Program-made: the position numbers and the translations under genes | Part shown: piece after piece, positions 24,701 to 32,820 of the stretch | Layout of the letters: each line of letters begins with the position of its first letter | Position numbering within the stretch: position 1 is the stretch's first letter | Assembly: GCA_009924135.1 (NCBI GenBank) | Contig: RFSE01000013.1 | Span: 1-62,310 of the forward strand | Reading direction: 5' to 3' | DNA from: Pseudomonadota bacterium | GTDB taxonomy: Bacteria; Verrucomicrobiota; Verrucomicrobiia; Limisphaerales; SXTU01 | Length of the DNA: 62,310 nt | Notes under the pieces: generated by a model | Told to the model about the DNA's origin: nothing | What the model saw: only the letters and a program-made list of their open reading frames with translations | The model's database searches: none

Positions 24701-26883
24701 TAGCTCACCGGGGCGGCGCTCCAGGTGTTGAGATCGGTGGAGGACAGGCGGACCTGGGACGCGAGCGCGATAAATCGTCCGTTGCCGTGGCCAACGCCCA
24801 TCAAGGTGCCGACCCCTGGCAAAGTGTAAGTCCAGTTGGTGCCGTCCGACGTGGTCATCTGAAAACCGCCCACACCGCGGGCGCCGGCCCCGTCCGAATA
24901 GGTGATCGCAAAGGGCGCGTTCACCGTGATGGAGCGCCAGGTCGTCCCATGATCTTCCGAGACCACGACGGTCGAATCTTCCGCCACGGCGACCAGCTTG
25001 ACGTTGCCGACGGTGAGATTGCTGATCCCCACGAGCCGCTTGGTGGTGCCCGAGGTCAGCGAGGTCCAGGTGGTTCCATCCGTGGACTTGCGGATCACCC
25101 CGTTATCGCCGACGGCCACGTAGTAGTTGAAGCCCGTTCCATTCATCCAGGCCACCCGGTTGAGCTGGTTGGTGGTGTTGGAAGTGGAGGCGGTCCAAGT
25201 CGCTCCGCCGTTGGCGCTGCGCAGAATCGTTCCGCCCGCGCCCACCGCTACGAAGTTGATCGCGTCCGGGCCGGCGAGACTGCGCAGATTCGCCACGGTA
25301 CCGGAGGGCACATTGGTCCACGCACCCACCCCGGTGCTGTAACGGACGATGGTGCCGCTGTCGCCCACCGCCACACCGCCGCTGCTGTGGCCGATGCCGT
25401 CGCGCAGGGTGTTGGGCGTGGGCGAGACGACATTCGTGTAGGGCACGCTAAGCGTCGCCCGTTCGTCAATCAGGCCGCCCACCCCGAGGCGAAGGTAACG
25501 TGAAAAGCTCTGGGCGTTTACATACTGGATTTCATCGTAAATGTTGCCGCTCACCACGCCGTTGGCCCCGACGTTGTTTACCGTGGCCAGCGGGAGCACC
25601 TTGGTTTGCACGATCCAGTTCTTTCCATCCGTGGAGGTGGTGATGGCTGCGCCGACGGCCGCCAGCAGGCTGTTGCCATTGGCGAACGCACGAATCGAAA
25701 GGTTGGGATAGGAATCCCGTTTCCAGGTGAGCGCATCTGCAGAGTAATATCGGTTGTCCGAGACAAACAGCCCGTTGACGAAACCAATGGCGACGCCCAG
25801 GCCGCTGACCGTGCCCACCGTCGCATCCGTCGCGGCGGCGTTGGCGAAGGTGACAATCCTGGTTCCGGTGGATGCCACGGCCGCCCATTTCCCATTGCCG
25901 AACGTGACATCCGCTATGCCGCCGGAAGCAGGCGTAACCTCGGTGCTCCATGTCGAACCATTGGCCGAGGTGCTGATGCGTCCGTTGGCATTGTTCTGCC
26001 CCACCAGCACGAACATGCCGCCCACGAACTTGAGGTTGTTCCAAAATGCGGCGAGAGAGGAGTTCACCACCTTGGTCCAGGCGATGCCATCGGTGGAGAC
26101 GAAGACCTCGTTCACCAAGTTCACGGCCACAAACGTCCCATTGCCGTAGGCCACGCCAATGAAATTTTGGTTGGGCGATCCCCCCAGGCTGCGGGCCGTC
26201 CAAGTTATGGCGTCCGGAGAACTGATGGCCGTCGCGCCATCTCCCACTGCCACATAGACGCCGTTGCCATACGCCACCGCGTTCAACTGCTTGGTGGTGT
26301 TGGCGTTGGCCGCCAGCCAGTTGGTGCCGTCACCGGAGATCGCCACGCTGCCCCCGGGACCGACGGCGACAAACTTGCCGCCGCCGTAGGTGACACCCCG
26401 CAGACTGGCTCCGGTAGGCGTGGGCTGCCGCCAAACCAGGCTCTGCGCCACAGTCGCCCCGCCGCCGAAGCCGCCGGCGGAATTGTTTGCCGCGATGCGG
26501 AAGGTTGTGACGGCCCCGCCATTATTCTGGCTCGTGGTGGAGGCCAGCACCCCGCCGCTGATCGTGCCGGTCGTAAAGCCCGTCTGGTTCGCGTTCCAAG
26601 TAATATTGCCGCTGCCATCCACCGTGCCGGTGAGGTTGCCCGTGATGTTGCCGTTGCTGTCCACCGTGAACCCGGCCGCGCCAATCGCGGACTCCGCCAC
26701 GGTGATCGTGCCGGAAATGGAACTGTAAACATACCCGGTGTAAAAACCGGCGTAGGGCGAGGCGGCCTGAGCCGCCGTCAGCCCCAGGCCGCACCACGCC
26801 AGCCAGCAGACCCAGAGCGCGAAGCGCAAACGGGTGGAAGGTGCCTTTTCAGCAGGGGAGGACGGAACACTTGGTTTCTTCAT
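21724..26883 (-). CDS. Giant secreted protein: BNR-like beta-propeller repeats, Ig-like domains, delta-60 repeats
   Basis: 1719 residues with an N-terminal signal (ALWVCWLAWCGLGLTAAQA near 28-46). Residues about 150-1000 repeat every 40-50 residues a unit of the form FGNGxFVAVGxxGxxxxSxDGxxWT (for example KFVAVGPGGSVAISGDGTNW), i.e. stacked seven-bladed propeller motifs. Then come three Ig-like modules (PTPDNQTVSAGTTVTYTV, PLSVTTSNLL, PVATNLTQGQSFTLSV), followed by delta-60 type propeller units (LDTTYVPA, LDGTFTEV, DTSFVMTIGG). Near the C-terminus DPDGDGLPNVVEFAFGTHP is a calcium-binding type-3 thrombospondin-like motif common in this phylum. It probably acts at the cell surface in adhesion or glycan binding. 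Complete from ATG 26883 to TAG. Confidence 0.88.
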   Translation of the reverse strand: MKKPSVPSSPAEKAPSTRLRFALWVCWLAWCGLGLTAAQAASPYAGFYTGYVYSSISGTITVAESAIGAAGFTVDSNGNITGNLTGTVDGSGNITWNANQTGFTTGTISGGVLASTTSQNNGGAVTTFRIAANNSAGGFGGGATVAQSLVWRQPTPTGASLRGVTYGGGKFVAVGPGGSVAISGDGTNWLAANANTTKQLNAVAYGNGVYVAVGDGATAISSPDAITWTARSLGGSPNQNFIGVAYGNGTFVAVNLVNEVFVSTDGIAWTKVVNSSLAAFWNNLKFVGGMFVLVGQNNANGRISTSANGSTWSTEVTPASGGIADVTFGNGKWAAVASTGTRIVTFANAAATDATVGTVSGLGVAIGFVNGLFVSDNRYYSADALTWKRDSYPNLSIRAFANGNSLLAAVGAAITTSTDGKNWIVQTKVLPLATVNNVGANGVVSGNIYDEIQYVNAQSFSRYLRLGVGGLIDERATLSVPYTNVVSPTPNTLRDGIGHSSGGVAVGDSGTIVRYSTGVGAWTNVPSGTVANLRSLAGPDAINFVAVGAGGTILRSANGGATWTASTSNTTNQLNRVAWMNGTGFNYYVAVGDNGVIRKSTDGTTWTSLTSGTTKRLVGISNLTVGNVKLVAVAEDSTVVVSEDHGTTWRSITVNAPFAITYSDGAGARGVGGFQMTTSDGTNWTYTLPGVGTLMGVGHGNGRFIALASQVRLSSTDLNTWSAAPVSYSHNALVFGNGILVSVGGGSSTEGRGYVSTSVDGSQWVDRLTPTMISLNAVTYAQGKFVAVGDSATILNSTNGVDWVNRTPAVNASALRGVAYGNGVFVAIGAGSILRYSTDGDTWVTSGTSGTTLNSITFANGIFVGVGDNGAVRSSVDGITWTARTTTPSHNRVLQTVRYAGGRFIAVGNLDSSGEGAVVVHSTDGTNWTKEVANVANALRSSAVAAGNYVAVGDSGTVVSASVQDTGSPIISGQPTPDNQTVSAGTTVTYTVTSPSAGLQYRWLKDGTPMADGPGVTGSDTATLTLTGVDVLDTAVYQVSIWNTAASALSLPVSLAVNGPPIITSHPLSVTTSNLLTTNFTVAAVGPGPFTYLWRANGQPLTNGGKFGGATTSKLTITGITGTNEGAYDVIVSNSFGGSLPSNPAQLTVLRPPTIIQPPVATNLTQGQSFTLSVVADGSPTLLYQWKHAGTNLTDGGRVSGATNATLTITGAQVSDGGGYTVSVTNAFTPGTISSSVYVSVLGPGAFVPQLTYNGTGLIYDIVPTGDGKFLVAGDGGLTFSGSNWFGLVKVDSNGVPVLTFATTNAGRAPSGTVRSIAPQADGQIVVGGSFVWGGTNTYSYAARLSADGVLDTTYVPAPALIVKKVLPLAGGQIVLGRTGLGFSTSRVTRYTSTGTLDGTFTEVVNANRELHGLAMQSDGTLWMSGVFGLKKSNADGTNPTNLTTYAPFPEMFKVFVGPDDKVYYSDNNGQYFGRLNPDGSRDTSFVMTIGGHVMDMAFLPDGRLVIVGDFQTVNSVTNAYVSLLESNGTSVAGFTSPYTWSAATLLNAIKMLGDGSALVGGSVLITLPTNQRYLQRIQITAPAAPAPTFAEWKADKGLPVGQDGPNDDPDGDGLPNVVEFAFGTHPMQSQSRVLPANRVYSENGENYPSVVMIRRKSLTGATILVDAFTTLPFNSAVGTTQVGQPEDLGDGTERVTIRSQTPLRTLQGFYFRTRVQVP

Positions 26884-27218
26884 GACAGGGGATTGGCGGT
26901 GAGTGGCGAGATGAGGCGTCGGAACGTCCGGCAGACCTGCCGGAACAGCAGTGCGCTCCGAACGTTTTGCGTTCGGACCTGAATCGTCCTGGCCAGATGG
27001 ACCGTACCATTCGCGATGCGCAGCAATTCTGCTGTTAAGTCAGGCGTTTAATTTCTCCACACGTAACCAAGATAGCAAAGAACCTCCGTTTTGTCAGGCG
27101 GGGAAATCGGAAATTTTTCGGACCTGGGCGTAGCTCAGTTGCTTGCAGCGCGTCGCCAGGGGAATTGAATCCCAACGGGATTCCGGCCCACCGCCCAGGG
27201 TTGCAAGGCACGAGCTAC

Positions 27219-27414
27219 GGGTGCATCTCGACACTGCCCTGGGGGACGAAAGCTTCCGGAGCGCGGCTGTGTCGCGGAGACCAGCCGCAGCGGCTGCGCC
27301 TGGCAGAAGGGGTAGCGGTGTTCCGCCCCCGATCGGCATTCTCATGTTGCTGCGGCTGATCCCGCGCCGAGCGGGACACAGCCGCGCTGCGGGGGGCAGT
27401 GCCAAGGTACGCCC
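27219..27414. mobile_element. MITE-like palindromic element, copy B
   Basis: The left end GGGTGCATCTCGACACTGCC and the right end GGCAGTGCCAAGGTACGCCC are imperfect inverted repeats matching copy A. The inner arms GGAGCGCGGCTGTGTC and GACACAGCCGCGCT are present. The body is in reverse orientation relative to copy A. The flanks ACGAGCTAC and ATGAGCTGC (7 of 9 identical) look like a worn target duplication. Confidence 0.75.
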
Positions 27415-27447
27415 ATGAGCTGCCCTGGGTCAGCTGAACCGATTCAT

Positions 27448-27606
27448 TAGCCACGGACGGAAGCCGGACGGAAGCCGGATGGGGACGAGCTGGGCCCGCG
27501 TTTTGTCGCAGTTGTCTGCCGGCCCCAAACGGTGCAGGTCAAGCCGCGGGGCGAGGCGACCCCGGCACCGTTGGCTCCGGGTTTAATCCGGGTTACATCC
27601 GTGGCT
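27448..27606. repeat. Inverted-repeat element with AGCCACGGA ends
   Basis: It starts TAGCCACGGACGG and ends TTACATCCGTGGCT. The interior shares GGGGACGAGC and GTTGGCTC-x-GTTTAATCC with the element at 28585-28746, so the two are copies of one repeat about 160 bp long. Confidence 0.7.
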
Positions 27607-27696
27607 CAACTGCATCGTTTCGGCCTTGCTGCGCTCTTACGGGAAACCACCCAGAGAAATCCATTTGCGCCCGCGTCGCCGGATGTTAGTTTGGCG

Positions 27697-27721
27697 GCGC
27701 TTTCCCGTTACACGAAAGCGC
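27697..27721. promoter_or_regulatory. Inverted repeat in the sod leader, candidate operator
   Basis: GCGCTTTC (27697-27704) and GAAAGCGC (27714-27721) form a perfect 8-bp dyad with a 9-nt spacer, ending 19 bp before the ATG. It could be a repressor site or a leader hairpin covering the ribosome site. Confidence 0.45.
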
Positions 27722-27740
27722 AAACCCAAATCGAAAAACT

Positions 27741-28364
27741 ATGGCTCACGAACTCCCCGCCCTTCCGTACGCGCACGCCGCGCTCGAACCCCACATTGAC
27801 AAGGCCACGATGGAAATCCACCACGGCCGCCACCACAAAGCCTATGTGGACAATCTGAACAAGGCCCTCGCCGGCACGCCGCTGGAAGCCAAGTCCATCT
27901 GTGAGCTGGTCAAGGACATCGCGTCCGTGCCCGAGAACATCCGCGGCCCCGTGCGCAACAACGGCGGCGGCCATTGGAACCATTCCTTCTTCTGGAAGCT
28001 CATGGCTCCGAATGCCGGCGGCGCGCCCACGGGCGAACTCGCGGCGGCCATCAATGCGACCTTCGGCTCCTTCGCCGAGTTTCAGGCGAAGTTCGAGGCT
28101 GGCGGCGTCGGACGTTTCGGTTCCGGCTGGGTCTGGCTCGTCGTCAACGGCGGCAAGCTCGAAATCGTTTCCACCGGCAACCAGGACAACCCGATCATGG
28201 GCAAGGCCATCGCCGGTTGCGAAGGCATGCCCCTCCTCGGCTGCGACGTGTGGGAACATGCCTACTACCTGAAGTATCAGAACAAGCGCGCCGACTACTT
28301 GAAGGCTTTCTGGAACGTGGTGAACTGGGCCGTCGTCGCCGAGGCTTTTGCCAAGGCGAAGTAA
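27741..28364 (+). CDS. Superoxide dismutase, Mn/Fe type
   Basis: Dismutates superoxide; 207 residues, no signal peptide, so cytoplasmic. Metal ligands are all present: H27 (MEIHHGRHH), H81 (GHWNHSFFW), D169 and H173 (DVWEHAYY). The outer-sphere glutamine in TGNQDNP (Q148) with Gly rather than Gln near residue 77 is the pattern of manganese-preferring enzymes (SodA-like), though metal choice cannot be proved from sequence. It is a single-gene unit, with an upstream dyad at 27697-27721 and a strong terminator 27 bp downstream. Confidence 0.96.
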   Translation: MAHELPALPYAHAALEPHIDKATMEIHHGRHHKAYVDNLNKALAGTPLEAKSICELVKDIASVPENIRGPVRNNGGGHWNHSFFWKLMAPNAGGAPTGELAAAINATFGSFAEFQAKFEAGGVGRFGSGWVWLVVNGGKLEIVSTGNQDNPIMGKAIAGCEGMPLLGCDVWEHAYYLKYQNKRADYLKAFWNVVNWAVVAEAFAKAK

Positions 28365-28390
28365 GCTCCAACGATCTTCAAACTACGTGA

Positions 28391-28427
28391 GGCGCACTGG
28401 TCAGGGCCAGTGCGCCTTTTGGTTTTT
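28391..28427 (+). terminator. Rho-independent terminator of the sod gene
   Basis: A perfect 10-bp stem GGCGCACTGG/CCAGTGCGCC (28391-28400 and 28407-28416) with a 6-nt loop, followed by TTTTGGTTTTT. Confidence 0.93.
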
Positions 28428-28429
28428 GG

Positions 28430-28480
28430 AGGGGCAGGCTTCCAGCCTGCCTTGGCGGGCATCTTGCCCGCGTTGATCTA
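28430..28480. repeat. GGCAGGC...GCCTGCC / GGCGGGCATCTTGCCCGC repeat
   Basis: Two short adjacent palindromes, GGCAGGCTTCCAGCCTGCC and GGCGGGCATCTTGCCCGC, of the same type as those at 46862 and 50823. Confidence 0.7.
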
Positions 28481-28584
28481 CACGGAAAATTTGCCTTTAG
28501 AAAACCCGTTCGCGGGCAAGCTGGCCTCAGGGGCGGCCTGGATGCCTGTCCCACTGGGCTTGTTTTTTAGCCGGGACCGATTCT

Positions 28585-28746
28585 TTAGCCACAGATGAAA
28601 CACGGACGGAACACGGAAGGGGACGAGCCCAACACTCGTTGCGTCGAAGTTGCCCGCCTGCACCAAACCGTGGGGGGCAACCAGCGATGCGTTGCATCCC
28701 TTGCAAAGTTGGCTCGGTGTTTAATCCGTGTTTCACCCGTGGCTGA
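28585..28746. repeat. Inverted-repeat element with AGCCACAGATG ends
   Basis: The left end is TAGCCACAGATGAAACACGG, the right end CCGTGTTTCACCCGTGGCT. It is a copy of the element at 27448-27606, and a similar element in the opposite orientation lies at 37158-37320. Together with the preceding palindromes it fills the 408-bp gap after the sod gene. Confidence 0.75.
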
Positions 28747-28773
28747 TGAGTCGTTCAGCTTTAGGCCGCAGGC

Positions 28774-29523
28774 TCAGCGCCAGTAGCCCGGATGGTGACG
28801 GTAACCGCCGGGACCGTAAACCCAGCGGGCTTCCACCCAGACGCCGCGGGGGCGGGGCGGGTAAACCCAGCGCCCGCTCACCCAGACCCAGGAACCGTGA
28901 TACCAGACCCACTCGCCGCTGACCCAGACGTAATCCGGACCAGGGCTGACGTAAACCGTCTCCACACGTGCTGGCGGCGGGGCCTGGGTTACCGTGGTTC
29001 CCAACGGGGCGGCGGCCGCTGCGGTGGTACCGGGCGTGCCGATCATGTAGTTGATGACCTTGGCGCTCACTCCGGCGCGGTTCAGGTCCACGATCGCATC
29101 CGCGCTCAACTGATAAACGGACCGGGAGGTGACGATCTGGTTGATGATGACCTCGTCGCTGACCCCCGCTTTGCTCATGTTCTTGATGTCCTCCAGGCTG
29201 GTGGGGTTCGACGCAACCGCCGGAGCGGGCGGATTGGGGGCCGGAGGCGGAGGTGGTACCGGGCGATACCGGGCGCGTTCCTGCTGATCCATGGAATGTC
29301 CGATCAGCCCGCCCGTCAGGGCGCCCGCTGCGCCGCCGATCAATGCTCCTACGCCCGGGTGACGCCGGTCGGCAATGGAGCCGATCATTGCGCCGGAAGC
29401 CCCGCCGATCAGCGCGCCCGACCCGGTGCGGTCAGGGCGTCCATCCGGGGTGTAGCAGGCCGTCAGCGTGGCGGCGAGCGAGGTGGAGAAAACCAGACGG
29501 ACAAACGCGGCATTCATAATCAT
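28774..29523 (-). CDS. Lipoprotein with glycine-zipper and YxWxxGxW-type repeats
   Basis: About 249 residues. A lipobox-like LAATLTAC near residues 17-24 predicts a membrane-anchored lipoprotein. Next is a glycine zipper (GALIGGASGAMIGS and GALIGGAAGALTGGLIG), which forms a membrane-inserting hairpin in Rickettsia 17-kDa-type proteins. A short helical module (LEDIKNMSKAGVSDEVIINQI) is followed by tryptophan/tyrosine-rich repeats (YVWVSGEWVWYHGSWVWVSGRWV), like the YXWGXW family. It probably sits in the outer membrane; the role is unknown. Several ATG codons cluster at the start (29523 and 29517). Confidence 0.85.
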   Translation of the reverse strand: MIMNAAFVRLVFSTSLAATLTACYTPDGRPDRTGSGALIGGASGAMIGSIADRRHPGVGALIGGAAGALTGGLIGHSMDQQERARYRPVPPPPPAPNPPAPAVASNPTSLEDIKNMSKAGVSDEVIINQIVTSRSVYQLSADAIVDLNRAGVSAKVINYMIGTPGTTAAAAAPLGTTVTQAPPPARVETVYVSPGPDYVWVSGEWVWYHGSWVWVSGRWVYPPRPRGVWVEARWVYGPGGYRHHPGYWR

Positions 29524-29575
29524 CAACGATCAAGGGGTTGGATTGGCAACTCCGCCAAATGTTCATTCTTCGCGG

Positions 29576-30373
29576 TCAGTGCCCGGCGGCCCAATGGCTC
29601 AGGCGGCGCATGATTTCCCAGTTGTCCTGGCCTTTGACCACGTTGCCGCCAATGCCTTTTTCCGCCAGCGCATCATCGGTCAGCCAGCCGGCATCGGTCG
29701 CGAGCACCACCCGGCCCCGGCCTGGCTCGGCCAGCGCGAGGAGGCAGCCGGGCTCATTGCGGGGACCGTTGATGGGCTTGGTGGTGACGTCGTTGTCGAT
29801 GAGGGAACGCGGCTTCGCCGCATGACCCGGCGTGAGGACGATGTGGTTGCCGGTGTAATAACCCCAGTTCAACCCGCCAATGATGGGCGCATCCTTGGGC
29901 ACGGTAATGCGTTTCATGTCGGTGAACTGCTCGACGAACTGGAAGCCGTAGCGGGCCAGCAGCTTGTTCAGGTCGGTGGTTTCCAAGTTGTGATTCTCCT
30001 GGTTGCCGAAAATGATCAAGCCACCGCCGCGCTCGGTGAACTTGGTCAGCGTGGCGATGTCACCGGCGGCCACGTGGTGCGGGGCCGGATTTTGGCCGGC
30101 GGCCTTGTCACTGGGGTTGGCGATGAGCACCACGTTCACGTCGGCGAGGCTTTTCTCCGTGAGCGGGTCACTGTTGACGCGCACCTCGAACTCGCCACGC
30201 AACTTGGCCAGGATCTCCTTGTAATTGCCGTCCGGCAGATAGCGCGACTCGCCCGGGGCGTTGAAGTAACGGGTGTACAGCAACACCGGCTTCTTCGCGG
30301 CATCGGCGGCGGACGAGGTGGCGGGCAGGCCCAACAGGGCCGCGAACAGCAGGGCAAGGCAGATGCAAATCAT
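29576..30373 (-). CDS. Exported ThuA/GATase-like protein
   Basis: 265 residues from ATG 30373 (MICICLALLFAALLGLPATSSA is a signal peptide; the longer open frame runs through repeat DNA and is not used). The mature part has a glutamine-amidotransferase-like flavodoxin order: VLLYTRYFNAPGESRY, then DVNVVLIANP, then LTKFTERGGGLIIFGNQENHN, and GRVVLATDAGWLTDDAL at the end. This is the layout of ThuA-like trehalose-utilisation proteins, which act on sugars in an unclear way. No catalytic Cys is apparent. Confidence 0.75.
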   Translation of the reverse strand: MICICLALLFAALLGLPATSSAADAAKKPVLLYTRYFNAPGESRYLPDGNYKEILAKLRGEFEVRVNSDPLTEKSLADVNVVLIANPSDKAAGQNPAPHHVAAGDIATLTKFTERGGGLIIFGNQENHNLETTDLNKLLARYGFQFVEQFTDMKRITVPKDAPIIGGLNWGYYTGNHIVLTPGHAAKPRSLIDNDVTTKPINGPRNEPGCLLALAEPGRGRVVLATDAGWLTDDALAEKGIGGNVVKGQDNWEIMRRLSHWAAGH

Positions 30374-30789
30374 AGTGCTTTGAACATGGATCAGTCCCGG
30401 CGATTTAGGCGGAGACCGGCGTTGTCCGCAAGCACACTCGTCAGGGGGTGTAGCTGGAATCTTGCGGTCCGTCCGTGGCCGAATCCCAACGGGCTGCCGT
30501 GCATCCCTTGGTGACCGCAGGTCCAGACCGCTGTAGCCGCTGTAGCGGCGCTCGGTGAGCACCGAGTTGGATGGCCACAGGGCCTTTGCGCGGGCTTGGG
30601 CGATCGCACGTGCAACTCGGCGGTCACAGACCGCCGCTGCAGGGCGTTGCGGTCGAGCAGGTTGAGCGCATTCTTCTGCCGTTCACCCGGCTTTGTGTCC
30701 TTTGCGCCTTCGTGGTTCATCCCGTGGTAAATCAAGGCTTGCGAAGCCGGTTAAAACGGCGCAGGTTCCATTCACTTAAGCCTCTGCCC
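30374..30789. other. 416-bp intergenic region between divergent genes
   Basis: It contains a palindromic repeat at 30540-30642. Promoters of both flanking genes must lie here, but no convincing -35/-10 pair was found by eye. Confidence 0.6.
30540..30642. repeat. Palindromic repeat with CTGTAGCGGCG / CGCCGCTGCAG ends
   Basis: The 29-bp arm at 30540-30568 (CTGTAGCGGCG then CTCGGTGAGCACCGAG) is mirrored imperfectly by 30614-30642 (CTCGGCGGTCACAGACCG then CCGCTGCAG). Each arm also contains its own small palindrome. Confidence 0.75.
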
Positions 30790-31569
30790 ATGATAACTGC
30801 GCGTCATACCCGCCGGTTGGTCGGTTTCACCCTGATTGAATTGCTCGTCGTCATTGCGATCATCGCCATCCTGGCGGGGATGCTGTTGCCGGCCTTGGGG
30901 AAGGCCAAAGAGAAGGCCAAACGTACCCAGTGCCTGTCCAACCAGAAGCAGGTGGCCCTGGCCTTCATGATCTATGCCTCGGACCACGACGACCGTACCC
31001 CCTTGCAAGATGCCGGTTCGGTCAATCAGTTCGCCATTACCGCCACGCCGAATTTTCTCGGTTTGCTTCAACCGGGCATCGGCACCAACAGCAAAACCTT
31101 CACCTGCCTGGCCGCCCGGCTGGAATGGCAAAGTCCCGTTAATGCGGCCGACGCCACCGATGACACCATCTACATCGGCAACGCGGTGGTGATCAGCACA
31201 ACGACCGCCACCCGGCGTACTGCCCAGGTCCCCAATCCCAGCCGCATCATTGCCATGCAGGAGAGTTCGGCCCCTACGCACGTGGCGTGGCTGCGTCCTT
31301 CGGGCAACAATGCCAGCCCGCGCATTTACACCAACTGGCATTTGACCCGCGATCCCTACACTTATCCTGGCCAGCCCTATCCCTTTGGGTGGGAATGGTA
31401 TTCCACGTTGCACCAGGGGGGCGGCAATCTCGTTCACATGGACGGACACGTGGAGTTCAAGCAGGCAACCAAGCTGACGAGCGGGGACTTTGGCCTGCTG
31501 AACGCGGCCGGTGCCGACACAGACACCGTCGCCGCCCCCTGGACGGACTCCTACACTTCGGCCTTCTGA
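30790..31569 (+). CDS. Type II secretion/pilin-like prepilin (G/H-type, H-X9-DG C-terminus)
   Basis: 259 residues from ATG 30790, 14 residues before the prepilin peptidase site [20 protein letters not shown], the canonical N-methylation helix with cleavage after Gly. The rest is a globular domain that ends with [16 protein letters not shown], the H-X9-DG type signature of pseudopilins abundant in Verrucomicrobiota and Planctomycetota. These are exported and may be surface or pseudopilus subunits that handle specific polymers; the ligand is unknown. A second such gene is at 37335-38084. No secretion-machinery genes are in the window. Confidence 0.93.
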   Translation: MITARHTRRLVGFTLIELLVVIAIIAILAGMLLPALGKAKEKAKRTQCLSNQKQVALAFMIYASDHDDRTPLQDAGSVNQFAITATPNFLGLLQPGIGTNSKTFTCLAARLEWQSPVNAADATDDTIYIGNAVVISTTTATRRTAQVPNPSRIIAMQESSAPTHVAWLRPSGNNASPRIYTNWHLTRDPYTYPGQPYPFGWEWYSTLHQGGGNLVHMDGHVEFKQATKLTSGDFGLLNAAGADTDTVAAPWTDSYTSAF

Positions 31570-31603
31570 CCGGGGACAGACTCAGCAACGCGATCTATCA
31601 GGC

Positions 31604-32023
31604 ATGAGGTTTACGTTTTGTCTTCGTCTCGTCGTCGCGGCCGGATTGGCGGTGACACTGTCCACCTCCGCGTGCCGGCGGAAGCGTGACCCGGATGCGG
31701 CCCCGGCTCCCAGCCCATCCGCTACGCCCGCCACCGCCCCTGCCGCTGGCAAACCGGCAGCCACTCCTAACACCCCGGCGGCGAAGCCACCGGAGCCGGT
31801 TCCTGACAGCCTGCCGACCGCGCCGCCCGATTCCTCCCTCCGGTTTCCCGTGAACAAGGAGCTGACCGGAGCCATCCACCTCTACCTGACTGACTACCAG
31901 AAGATGCCGGCAGACTTCGAAACGCTGGTGAAGGGGAAATACCTCAAGGCCCTGCCCAAGCCACCGCCGGGCAAACGCTTTGCGCTCGACCGCAACCGGA
32001 TGCAGGTCGTGGTCCTCGACTAG
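31604..32023 (+). CDS. Proline-rich lipoprotein
   Basis: 139 residues from ATG 31604. LVVAAGLAVTLSTSAC provides a signal peptide with lipobox cysteine near residue 24. A flexible Pro/Ala linker of about 50 residues follows, then a compact C-terminal module (AIHLYLTDYQKMPADFETLVKGKYLKALPKPPPGKRF) that resembles the globular tail of pseudopilin-like proteins. It follows the pseudopilin gene by 34 bp and is probably in the same transcript. It overlaps the convergent deacetylase by 4 bp. Confidence 0.75.
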   Translation: MRFTFCLRLVVAAGLAVTLSTSACRRKRDPDAAPAPSPSATPATAPAAGKPAATPNTPAAKPPEPVPDSLPTAPPDSSLRFPVNKELTGAIHLYLTDYQKMPADFETLVKGKYLKALPKPPPGKRFALDRNRMQVVVLD

Positions 32024-32820
32024 CTCGCGCCGGCCTTCAAGGACCGTTCGTAGGCGGCGTTCACCCGGTAATCCTTCCCCAGCGCATCTGCCAATGGGTC
32101 GATTTCCTGCGCGCTGAAACCCAGGTGCAGATGCCGCCGCCAGCCTTCCGCGAGCGCGAACTTCTTCGACAGCTTGCCCACCGCGCGGGACATCTCCTCC
32201 ATGGAGCGCAGGTAGGAGTTCATCCCCTGGCTCACGTCCAGCCACCCCTGCTGGCTCTGGTGCGCGGCCAGCGCGGCGAGCTTGGTGGCGTGAACGGCGG
32301 CTGTGTTCACAAACGCGCCCGGCACGATCTGCCGCCGCAGGGGATCGCACAGCCCGTGCGGCATGGCGTGATACACGGTCACGTCATGCGCGTAGGTCGG
32401 GCGCGGCGGGGATGACTGAAAGTTCGGCATTCCATGCGTGAAGGCCGCCGTCACCGCCAGCCGGCAGGTGTTCATGTGGTCCTCCATGTAATCCTGCGGC
32501 GAATGCGTGAGGACGATCGACGCCTGCGCGGCCCGGATGACCGCCGCGACCCGGCGCACGAACGGCACGTCGAAGCGAATCTCCAGGTCATCGCACATCG
32601 GTGGATGAAAGTGCGCCCCCAGGATTTTGGCGGCGGCCTTGCCCTCGGCCAGCCGGACGCGCCGCGTCTTGGCCGGGCTGAACTCGGCGCTGCCGCAGTT
32701 GCCGGTGGAGAGGTTGAGGTAATGGATATCCCAGCCGCACTGTTTGAGCTGCAGCAACGTGCCGGCCGCGACGAACTCGATGTCGTCCGGGTGGGCGAAG
32801 ATGGCGAGAGCGGATTTCAT
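32020..32820 (-). CDS. PIG-L family (LmbE-like) zinc deacetylase
   Basis: 266 residues from ATG 32820. The metal site AHPDD is near residues 9-13, and the other expected histidine is in THSPQDYMEDHMNTCRLA (HxxDxxxH-type). The family removes N-acetyl groups from GlcNAc-type sugars, as in bacillithiol (BshB), mycothiol or lincomycin routes; no partner gene points to one of these. No signal peptide, so cytoplasmic. Confidence 0.9.
   Translation of the reverse strand: MKSALAIFAHPDDIEFVAAGTLLQLKQCGWDIHYLNLSTGNCGSAEFSPAKTRRVRLAEGKAAAKILGAHFHPPMCDDLEIRFDVPFVRRVAAVIRAAQASIVLTHSPQDYMEDHMNTCRLAVTAAFTHGMPNFQSSPPRPTYAHDVTVYHAMPHGLCDPLRRQIVPGAFVNTAAVHATKLAALAAHQSQQGWLDVSQGMNSYLRSMEEMSRAVGKLSKKFALAEGWRRHLHLGFSAQEIDPLADALGKDYRVNAAYERSLKAGAS

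Larger units (their letters stand above)
26884..27740. other. 857-bp intergenic region upstream of the sod gene
   Basis: From left to right: about 330 bp without recognisable features; MITE copy B (27219-27414); the CCACGG-type inverted-repeat element (27448-27606); and an inverted repeat close to the sod start (27697-27721). No coding region is supported. Confidence 0.7.

Noticed and set aside
25606..26982. 458-codon plus-strand frame inside the giant secreted protein gene
   Set aside because: Shadow of the repeats on the other strand; composition is Gly/Arg/His-rich with no motif or ribosome site.
27126..27185. tRNA-like beginning GGGCGTAGCTCAGTTGC
   Set aside because: Only acceptor/D-arm resemblance; no anticodon stem, T-arm or matching acceptor strand follows.
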